The notes beneath the pieces were generated by a model. The model was not told the origin of the DNA and ran no database searches. It saw only the letters and a list, made by a program, of their open reading frames with translations. The position numbers and the translations under genes are program-made. Of a stretch of DNA of 27,123 nt, positions 7,347-15,300 are shown piece by piece; position 1 is the first letter of the stretch, and each line of letters begins with the position of its first letter. Source of the stretch: CAZJYI01 sp964550025 (lineage in GTDB: Bacteria > Verrucomicrobiota > Kiritimatiellia > UBA8416 > CAYOBW01). Location: positions 1-27,123 of the forward strand of contig CAZJYI010000145.1 of the NCBI GenBank assembly GCA_964550025.1. Direction: 5' to 3'.

Positions 7347-8255
7347 CTACGGCTTCTGAACTATCGGCGGGTAGGTCTGATCGGGGAAGCCGGCCGGGAC
7401 GGGCAGGGTGACCTCGCCGGTGGCGGCCCATTCGGTTCCGCGCAGAAACGTGGTGACGAAGCTGCCGCGCTGGATCTGCTTGACGTGGTGGCCGAGGACC
7501 GTGTGGAAGATGCGGCCCTTGCCCCACGTGATGGCCATGAGCATCGGTTCCTCGTGACCGGAGCCGCGGTTCTTCTTGTCGGAGTGTGCCGTCGCCAGGA
7601 TCGTTACATTTTGTGCCGGTCCGCGCAGGAAGGCGTACATCTCATCCGGACCGTGCAGAAAGGTCTCCGGCAACCCTTTGGTGATGGGGTGTTCCGCGTC
7701 GCGCACGGCAATCTCGAACTCCGTCTGGCGTCCATGGCTGCCGCCTTTGCCCGGTTTGGTGTCGCGGACCACTTTGCCGTCCTTGTCCATGTAGAGGTAC
7801 GGTCCGCTCTTTTCGTTGCGTCCGGCCCAGCCGCCGACGGCCGTCATTTCGTTGTACGCCTTCCACTTGGGCCAGGCATTGTCAGCGGCATGGTAGCTGA
7901 CCATCCCGCCGCCGTCCTTCATGTAGGTTTCAAACGCCTCCTCCGTGGCCCTGGACCAGGGGTGCGCACCGAACCCTTCGTTGATGACGACCACGTCGTA
8001 GTCCGCAAAGGCGGGTTTGTAGTCGGGTGACGGTTTGTTGGGGGCGCTGGAGACGTCCACGACGAACCGTCCGCTCTTTTCGAGCATCTCTTTGAGCACC
8101 GGGGTCGTGTCCTTCGGTTTGTGGTACTTCTGCGGGCCGTCGACGATCAGGACTCTGACCGGTGCCGACGTTTTCTCCGCGCCCCGGGTCGGGCGGCAGG
8201 TGAGGCAGACAGTGAGGGCGACGAGTGGTATGAGGCAGCGTGACACGATGTTCAT
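7347..8255 (-). CDS. Exported ThuA-like domain protein
   Basis: A 302-residue protein of the ThuA/trehalose-utilisation family, a glutamine-amidotransferase-like fold whose biochemical role is poorly defined. It often accompanies sugar dehydrogenases and sulfatases in PVC bacteria. A signal peptide spans residues 1 to about 26, ending TRGA. The domain starts at VRVLIVDGPQKYHKP and continues with YDVVVINEGFGAHPW, a GGGMVSYHAADNAWPKW segment that contains the typical His, HPITKGLP, and WGKGRIFHTVLGHH near the end. AAAGGA lies seven bases before the ATG. A sigma70-like promoter is at 8292-8320. The sulfatase gene starts 88 bp downstream, so the two probably form an operon. Confidence 0.9.
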   Translation of the reverse strand: MNIVSRCLIPLVALTVCLTCRPTRGAEKTSAPVRVLIVDGPQKYHKPKDTTPVLKEMLEKSGRFVVDVSSAPNKPSPDYKPAFADYDVVVINEGFGAHPWSRATEEAFETYMKDGGGMVSYHAADNAWPKWKAYNEMTAVGGWAGRNEKSGPYLYMDKDGKVVRDTKPGKGGSHGRQTEFEIAVRDAEHPITKGLPETFLHGPDEMYAFLRGPAQNVTILATAHSDKKNRGSGHEEPMLMAITWGKGRIFHTVLGHHVKQIQRGSFVTTFLRGTEWAATGEVTLPVPAGFPDQTYPPIVQKP

Positions 8256-8291
8256 GTGCGGGTCCTTTCCCGGTTACAGTTTGAGCGACCG

Positions 8292-8320
8292 AGAATAGAC
8301 GAGGCGGGCGGTGAATTCAA
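8292..8320 (-). promoter_or_regulatory. Sigma70-like promoter of the thuA-sulfatase operon
   Basis: On the minus strand TTGAAT (8315-8320) and TATTCT (8292-8297) are separated by exactly 17 bases. The -10 box is 36 bases from the thuA-like ATG, which leaves room for a leader with the AAAGGA ribosome site. It sits in the 108-bp gap after the stop of the upstream giant gene, so the operon need not depend on readthrough. Confidence 0.55.
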
Positions 8321-8363
8321 TGCAGACTCATCGTTGACGCGCCACGAGCGCCGCAGCCTCCCC

Positions 8364-11300
8364 TCACGGGATCTTGACTTGCACCCTGTAGTTCCGGGAG
8401 CGGCTGGTCGCGGACGGATCGGTGAGGGAGGCTGGGCCGCCCGTGCCCTGGACGTCCACCTGGCCGGGGACGTTGCTCCAGCCCCTGGTGACCAGCTCCG
8501 TGCAGCTCTGTAAGGTGTACCGGCGGCTCGAGGAAGAGTCGAAACGAACCGTGACGGGCGAATCGTGGCGGATGGTCGTGATGCGGAAGCAGTCGTCGGC
8601 ATTCGTCGGGTCGGTGTCGGCGATGTACTCCTGCAGGTTGTTGTGTGGATCGTTGTCCGGGTTGTCAGAGGCGTTCGCACGCGCGGCATTGAGGCCGTGG
8701 TCGGCCTCGAAGCGATCGGGTATGGTGTCGCCGTCGGAGTCGACCGCCGGATGCGCGTACTCGTAGCATCCCATGTCGAGGGCATAGACGCCGTCGTTGT
8801 TGCCGTCCAGCGGGCGGCCCGCGCCGCGGAGATCGTCGACAATGCCGACGACGTTGGTTGCGCTGTCGATGCAGGGCGAAGTGGCGCCGAGCCGGTAGTC
8901 GCCGCTGACCCGGTCCACGAATTGCGGGTCGTTGGTGATGGTGCGGCTGCTGGTGAACGGCACGGGGATGGTGCAGCAATCCGTCCATGTTCCGCCCGAG
9001 TGGTTGGGATCCCACCAGCCCGTGTTGTGATAGACGATGCAGTTGGTTAACGTGCCGCCCGTTACGCCGGATCCGCCCATGCTGGCGGAGTTGCTGACCA
9101 CCGTGCAGTTGACGAGTGTACTGTAGTAGGCGCCGCCTCCCGCTTCTTCCGCGTAATTTCCCATTACCAGGCAGTTCTCCAGATAGCTGCGGTTGGCCCC
9201 GCCGGCGGTGTGCGAAGCCGAGTTGCTGACAACGAGGCACTGGGTCAACTTGCCCCTGTAGGCGCCGGCGCCGTTGCTCCCGCGGTTGCCGCGTATCGTG
9301 CAGTTGCTGACCACCGGGGTCGTGCCCAGGCAGTAGACGCCGCCGCCCTTCGACGCATAACCCCCGCTGATGGTGAGGCCGCTCAGGGTGCAGGCCTGCG
9401 CGCCCAGGTTGAAAACGCGACAGCCGCCGTCGGCATCGACGATGGTCGCGTCCGCGCCGTTGACGCTCGATACGGCAATGTCGGTTTCGACCCGGATCTC
9501 CGTTGAAACCGGATAGGTGCCGTCGGCGACGACGACACTGCCGCCGTCGCACGCCACATCCACGGCGGCGTGAATCGAAGTGGCGGCGTTGGCCCAGGTG
9601 GAGTACGGAGCCACGTGGTTGCCGGACGGTGAAACGTAGTGCATCGTTTCGTCTATCACCTGCACCGTGACGGTCGCCGCGACGCCGCCGGGGTTGTCTG
9701 TGTTGTAGGCGGTCAGGACGACGGGGTAGTTTCCGGCGTCGGACCATGAGCTGCTGACCCTGAAGATATCCACGGGGCCGAGGGACCAGGCGGTGTGCGT
9801 GGGCTTGCCGTCGATCTCGGCAACGAAGTCCACCTGGACATTGGGATAGGCATAGGCCCGGCCGGCGTTGATGGAGACCGCCAGCGGGCCGCCCATGGCG
9901 CCCGGATTGACCTCGTCGCAACCGATCGACGGCGGCGAGTTCCACGGCTCGCCGTCTATGTCCGTCCCCGTGGCGTAGTTTGCGAACCCCGCGCCAACAC
10001 AGGGCGAGTTGGTGGCGATGTGCGAGCGGGAAAGGAGCATCGGATCATCCGCGGTGTTGCCGGTCCCCGGCGGCAGGGGGGTGGTGCAGGTGTAAGTGTA
10101 GGCGCCGTTGTGCCAGTTTGACACGCTGTTGCCCACATAGTTGTCGACAATGATAGAGTTGTACACGTTGCCGTAATGGGTGCCGCCGGCGTGCTCGGCG
10201 GCGGTATTGTCCGTAATGGTGCAATTGTGGAGGTTGCTGTAGTAGCTCCCGCCGCCGCTCGTGCTGGAGCTGTTTCCGGAGATGACACAGTTGTAGCGCG
10301 TGCCGTACGCGGAGCCGCCGCCAAGGTCCGTGCCATGGTTGCCGACGATGATGCAGTTGTAGGCCGTACCATAATAGACCCCGCCGCCGTAATAGGCGGT
10401 GGAGCGGTTGCCCCGGACGGTGCAGTTGTAGAGCGTAACGAAGGCCGTCCCGCCGCCCCAGCCGCCGCGGTTGTCCGCGATCGTGCAGTGGTAGGCGGTG
10501 CCGTAGTAGACCCCCCCGCCCTCGGCCTCGCAGGTATTGCCGGAGACGGTACAGCGGCTCAGGATGCTCAGGCACGTTCCGCCGCCCGAATACCGGCAGG
10601 TGTTGTTGACGATCTGGCAGACGTTGAGGGTCCCTCTGTACGCGCCGGCCCCATGAAACGCGGTGTTGGCGGTGACGATGCAGTTGGTGATGATGGGGGT
10701 ATTGTCCGAACAGGCGATCCCGCCGCCATTGCCAGTCCGTGTATAGCCATCGCGGATCGTGAACCCGTTCACGACGACGGCATGGTTCGCAAGGTTCAGG
10801 CATGTGGCCCTGCCGCCACCCGAGATGATGGTTGCACCCGCGCCGTTGACGCTGGCCAGGGTGAGTGACCTGGTCACCGTGATGGTCGTCGGCAGGCTGT
10901 AGGTCCCGTTGGTCACGAGCACGGTATCGCCGGCCGTAGCGGCGTCGATCGCATCCTGGATGTTCGTGGCCGCGTCGGCCCAGCTCGCGTAGGGATGCAC
11001 ATGACCGCCGCCGGGTGACACGTAGTGAATGAGCGTGTCAGGATGATACTCAACCTCTCCGTAAGTGTTGAAATGGTCATTCGACGCCATGTTGAGCCAG
11101 GTCGCCCAGACACGGTTGGCCGAAGGTGCTGTGCTGAGAATCCTGAATTCGTCCATGGCACCGTGGAAATCGCGCCCCCCTCCATCCCAGGAGCCGATGC
11201 GTCCGGGTGTTGGAGTAGGGTTCAGAGTTGTCGTCAGCCCAGTGGCAACCTGCCTCTGCAGGCCATCCACATAGAAGGTCAGAGTACCATCGCTTCCGCC

Positions 11301-12170
11301 CGCACTGCGGTCATAGACGGCAACCACATGATGCCACGCTCCGGCAGTGAAAGAGAAGCCGGAGTGGCCGACGTCAAACCCACCGCCCAGGTGATAGCCG
11401 AGCGTGGCATTGTAGAACTGGTAGTGGATATCGCTCACATCCCAGCTGTTCTGGTTGATGATTACCCCCCATCCGCTCAGGGTGTCCGGCCGCATCCACG
11501 TTGAGATCGTCAGATTGGATGACGAAACAATGCTGTCCGGGACGTTGATGTAGTCGCCGGTGCCATCCAGGTACTGCCCCTGCGCCACCCGGCCGGCCGT
11601 GGCCGCGTTGCCCACCTGGGTGCCATTCCGACCGTGGGCCGTGAAGTCCCGGTGCACGCTCGCCTGGGTCGACTCATCCACCACCGTCTCGTTCATATGC
11701 CAGACGGCTTCGTAGCTGCTGTTCCAGACCGCGCCGTTGGTCCTGCAGGGCGGCGCGTTGGTCCAGCCCGGGTTTCCCCACATCGCGTAGATCGCGGTGT
11801 CGTTCGTCAGCGAATCGACCCGGACCCAGGCATGGGACGTCCCGTTGGTGTCCCAGTTCTCCAGCTCGTAGTCCAATTCCTGGTCATTGTCCGCGCGGCG
11901 GAAGCGCAGATCCGCGCCGTCGCCGGGCGAGACGAAGTCCGCGTACGAGAAACCGCTGATGCTCGTGTTGAGGGGCACGAGAACCGGGAAATCTGCCAGC
12001 GTCTCCGCACGGTCATAGCCCGTGAACGTGATCAGCGTTTCGTGCCGGGGGATGGGCGTGTCGCCGGAGGCGATGGGGGCCAGACATGCGACAGTGGCAA
12101 TGAGAACGCACGTGAACCATTGCGTCGTGTGCAGCATTCGGTGAGTAGAACGGTCGGATCTCGCACTCAT
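8364..12170 (-). CDS. Giant secreted beta-helix protein 1 (DUF2341, LamG, choice-of-anchor Q)
   Basis: A 1268-residue secreted or surface protein. A signal peptide is within residues 1-36 (hydrophobic WFTCVLIATVACLAPIASG). Residues 44-140 match the DUF2341 pattern (ADFPVLVPLN, DGADLRFRRADN, AWVRVDSL). Residues 200-345 form a LamG/concanavalin-like domain (YLDGTGDYINVPDS, WHHVVAVYDRS, MDEFRIL). A first beta-helix block runs from HYVSPGGG near 381 to an anchor-Q end near 725. A PKD-like domain spans about 761-837. A second helix block runs 844-1115. A DSDGDTIPDRFEADHGLN calcium-type repeat is near 1144, and a C-terminal module ends NYRVQVKIP. Coils repeat NC(T/I)-type cores. GAAGGGA precedes the ATG at 12170. 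The likely role is adhesion or glycan binding; no catalytic motif is seen. Confidence 0.85.
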   Translation of the reverse strand: MSARSDRSTHRMLHTTQWFTCVLIATVACLAPIASGDTPIPRHETLITFTGYDRAETLADFPVLVPLNTSISGFSYADFVSPGDGADLRFRRADNDQELDYELENWDTNGTSHAWVRVDSLTNDTAIYAMWGNPGWTNAPPCRTNGAVWNSSYEAVWHMNETVVDESTQASVHRDFTAHGRNGTQVGNAATAGRVAQGQYLDGTGDYINVPDSIVSSSNLTISTWMRPDTLSGWGVIINQNSWDVSDIHYQFYNATLGYHLGGGFDVGHSGFSFTAGAWHHVVAVYDRSAGGSDGTLTFYVDGLQRQVATGLTTTLNPTPTPGRIGSWDGGGRDFHGAMDEFRILSTAPSANRVWATWLNMASNDHFNTYGEVEYHPDTLIHYVSPGGGHVHPYASWADAATNIQDAIDAATAGDTVLVTNGTYSLPTTITVTRSLTLASVNGAGATIISGGGRATCLNLANHAVVVNGFTIRDGYTRTGNGGGIACSDNTPIITNCIVTANTAFHGAGAYRGTLNVCQIVNNTCRYSGGGTCLSILSRCTVSGNTCEAEGGGVYYGTAYHCTIADNRGGWGGGTAFVTLYNCTVRGNRSTAYYGGGVYYGTAYNCIIVGNHGTDLGGGSAYGTRYNCVISGNSSSTSGGGSYYSNLHNCTITDNTAAEHAGGTHYGNVYNSIIVDNYVGNSVSNWHNGAYTYTCTTPLPPGTGNTADDPMLLSRSHIATNSPCVGAGFANYATGTDIDGEPWNSPPSIGCDEVNPGAMGGPLAVSINAGRAYAYPNVQVDFVAEIDGKPTHTAWSLGPVDIFRVSSSWSDAGNYPVVLTAYNTDNPGGVAATVTVQVIDETMHYVSPSGNHVAPYSTWANAATSIHAAVDVACDGGSVVVADGTYPVSTEIRVETDIAVSSVNGADATIVDADGGCRVFNLGAQACTLSGLTISGGYASKGGGVYCLGTTPVVSNCTIRGNRGSNGAGAYRGKLTQCLVVSNSASHTAGGANRSYLENCLVMGNYAEEAGGGAYYSTLVNCTVVSNSASMGGSGVTGGTLTNCIVYHNTGWWDPNHSGGTWTDCCTIPVPFTSSRTITNDPQFVDRVSGDYRLGATSPCIDSATNVVGIVDDLRGAGRPLDGNNDGVYALDMGCYEYAHPAVDSDGDTIPDRFEADHGLNAARANASDNPDNDPHNNLQEYIADTDPTNADDCFRITTIRHDSPVTVRFDSSSSRRYTLQSCTELVTRGWSNVPGQVDVQGTGGPASLTDPSATSRSRNYRVQVKIP

Positions 12171-12335
12171 GGCATCTTCCCTTCATCGGGTTACGGTTCC
12201 TGACGGGGGAGAGTATGGCGAAGAATGGGAGCGCGTCGAGCCTTCAATGCAGGGCAAAACGCCTTTCATTCGCTCCTGGAAACGGCGGTCAGATTGATGA
12301 TTGCCGTCTTCTGATCTGCGCAGTCCCTTCTCACT
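12171..12335. other. Spacer between giant genes 1 and 2
   Basis: This spacer lies between the start of giant gene 1 and the end of giant gene 2. It should hold the promoter of gene 1. A CATACT sequence at 12212-12217 (minus strand) is a possible -10 box, but no convincing -35 partner accompanies it. I see no gene. Confidence 0.45.
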
Positions 12336-12372
12336 TCACAAATCACAAATCATCAATCGCCAATCATCAATC
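12336..12372. repeat. A/T-rich short direct repeats at the 3' end of giant gene 2
   Basis: The runs TTCACAAATCACAAATC and AATCATCAATC (12348-12358 and again 12362-12372) repeat a loose 7-base ACAAATC/ATCAATC theme. They contrast sharply with the GC-rich surroundings. The last copy reaches into the stop codon of the gene ending at 12371. Such runs are common non-coding filler in this kind of genome. Confidence 0.6.
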
Positions 12373-15300
12373 ACTCTCTCCCCCTCACCCGGTAGAACGC
12401 CTTCCCATCCCCCGCCGGCTCGACCCACTCCACCGCGTCCCCCGCGTTCGACCATACCCCACCCGTCAGATCCTCCGTCCGTTCCAACTGCAGCCTCATC
12501 CTCAGCCACCCGTTGCTCGTCCGCAGCATCATCGCCCCCATGCTCAGGTCCATGATCGAGTTGGAGGTGAAGAGGTGGAAGGCGGCGGGGTTGGTGATGA
12601 CGGTGGTCTGGCCGTAGGCGATGGTGTCGGCTTCATCCCGTGCGGGATCGAAGCCCGTGTCGAGCTCGCGCCCGTCTTCGCGCCCATCGCCATCGGAGTC
12701 CACCCGCATCGGGTCCGTCCCGTAGATGTACACCTCAGCCGCATCGCTCAACCCGTCTTGATCCGCGTCGGCCGATGGCGCGGCGTACTCATGCGCGCCC
12801 ATATCGACATTCGCTACGCCGTTTCCGTCTCCGTCCAGCGGGCGCGGGACGCCGGCAAGATCATTGGTAGGACCCGCAGAGTTGTTTCCTGCGTCGATGC
12901 AAAGAGAACCGGGAAGCAGGCGGTAGGCCGCGTCGGCGAAGGACGGTGCGTTGGTGATGTTGCCCGTGCCGGCGGGAGCGGGTGTCGTGCAGGAGTTCGT
13001 CATCATCAGGTTGGCGCCATGCCAGTTCTCCCCCGAGTCTGCCGCCGTGTTGAAGTAGATGATGCAGTTCACGGCCCAGGCCACATCCTGACTGACGTTG
13101 GTGTAGGAAACCCCTCCGCCAATGGCCGCCGAGTTGTGTCCCACGGTACAGTTCCTGAGGTAGCAATTGTGCGCCCCCCCGCCGCTGTAAGCGGCCGTAT
13201 TGGCCCACAGCGTGCAGTTGGTCGGAGTGCTGGTCATACACCCGCCGCCCCAGTGGGCCGAATTGCCCCACAGCGTACAGTTGCCCAGGGCGCATCCCCA
13301 TGTGCCGCCACCTGCCAACGCCGAATTGCCATACAGTGTGCACCCGGTCAACACGACAAACGGGGAACCCCGCCAGCCGCATGAGCCACCACCGCACATA
13401 TCAGCCGAATTGCCTGCCAATGTGCAGTTGATGAGAGGGCTGCCGTAACTCCCGCCGCCGTCATATGCGCGATTCGCCAGGAGCACGCAGCTTTCCAGTG
13501 TTGCGTAGTAGCTCCCGCCGCCGCTGGTGACAGCCCGGTTGCCCAACAGCGCACAGTTGAAGAGACTGCCGTAGGCGCTTCCGCCTCCCCAGGCGGGGTC
13601 GCCGGGGGAGTTCGTCGCGCAATTGCCCGACAGCATGCAGTTGGTCAGCGTGCTTCCGCAGCTCCCACCGCCGCGGCTGGCCCAGTTGTTTGCCAGCGTA
13701 CAGTCTGTCAGCGTTCCGCCGTAGCTCCCGCCACCCTGGACCGCGTGATTGCCCGAAAGGACGCAGTCGTTCAGCGTACTGTCATAAGTTGCGCCGCCAT
13801 CGCCCGCCGAATTGCCGGACAGCGTGCAGTTGGTCAGCACACTGCCGTAATCCCCTCCCCCGCAAAAGGCCGCGGAATTGCCCGACAGCGTGCAGTCGGT
13901 CAGCACACTGCCGTAACTCCCTCCCCCGAGAGAGGCCGAATTGCCGGACAGCGTACAGTTCTTCACCGTGCCCCCGCAGATCCCGCCGCCGTTGTCGCCG
14001 TTCACCGAATTGCCCAGCAGCCTGCAGTTGGTTACGACCGGCCTGGTATTCGTATGGATGCAGCATATGCCGCCGCCGTGCTCTGCCAAGCCGATGGCGT
14101 TGCCATTGGTGATCGTGAAACCGCTGATGACGCAGGCCACATCGCCGAGCTTGAAGCAACGTCGGCGGTCCTGTCCGTCAACAACTGTGGCTTCGGGGCC
14201 CTTCAGGCCGGTTACTGTGATGGCTTTGGCTACGACGATCTGTGAGGTGGGGTAGTACGTGCCGTCTTCTACCAGGACCGTGTCTCCCGGCGAGGCCGCA
14301 TCTACGGCTTCCTGGATCGTATGGGAGGCCGAGAGCAGGTTGGTATAGGGCCACTGCGGGTTCGGAGAGTCGAGCCAGACGTAGTGGTAGGGTGAGGAGA
14401 CGCTGCCTTCTTCCGCGGGCACCACTTCCCGGGGCGCGCCGTCACCCCACGGCAGAACGGAACGGGATGTGCTGGATCGCGCAAAGCGCCGCCCGCGCGC
14501 CCGGTTTGCGGCGCCCGCGCTGAACCGATAGAAACCGACTCGGTCCGTGGTCGGCTCCTGCCACTCCACGAGGTCCCCGGCATTTGACCACACGCCGCCG
14601 GGGAGATCTTCGTTTGCCTTAAGCCGCAGCCACAACCGAATGGCGTCGTTGCTGCCGATCTGCAGGTTCAGGCCTCCGACGCTCAGGTCCATGATCGAGT
14701 TGGAGGTGTAGAGGTCGAAGGCACCGGGGTTCGCAAGGACATTGGACACGCCGCAGGCGATGGCGGCAGCTTCATCGCGGGCAGGATCCAGGCCGATGGC
14801 GACTTCGCTCCCGTCCGGTCGCCCGTCGCCGTCGGAGTCCGTGTCCATGGGATTGGTGCCGTAGACGTAGACCTCGTCCCCATCGCTTAGTCCGTCCTCA
14901 TCCTCGTCCACGCGCCCGCTTGCGAACTCGTATGCCCCGATATCGATTGTAGCGTACGAATCACCGTCGCCGTCCAGCGGACGTGGCGTGCCGTCGAGAT
15001 CATTGGTCACACTGACCGTGTTGTCTCCCGCGTCGATGCAGGGAGAGCCGGGGTGCAAACGGAACGCCGCGTCGGCAAACCGCGGAACGTTCGTGATGTT
15101 GCCCGCCCCGCTCAACCCGGGCGAGCAGCAATGTGTCTGCGTTCCCCCAGACACATCGCTGCGAATGGCCGCCGAGTTGTAGTAGACGATACAGTTGGCG
15201 AGTGTACCTTCGCCGGCCCCGCCGCCGCTAAACAGAGCCGAATTCCCAACCAGCGTGCAGTTGCACAGTGTGCCGCCATAGCTCCCACCACCAGTTTCGG

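Noticed and set aside
12215..13384. Plus-strand frame of 389 codons containing an NHKSSIANHQS-like stretch
   Set aside because: The N-terminal part translates the ATCAATC filler repeat and the rest is antisense to giant gene 2.
13200..14080. CRISPR-like regular repeats
   Set aside because: The periodicity is coding (20-25-residue coils in frame), the repeats are degenerate, and there are no unique spacers or cas genes.
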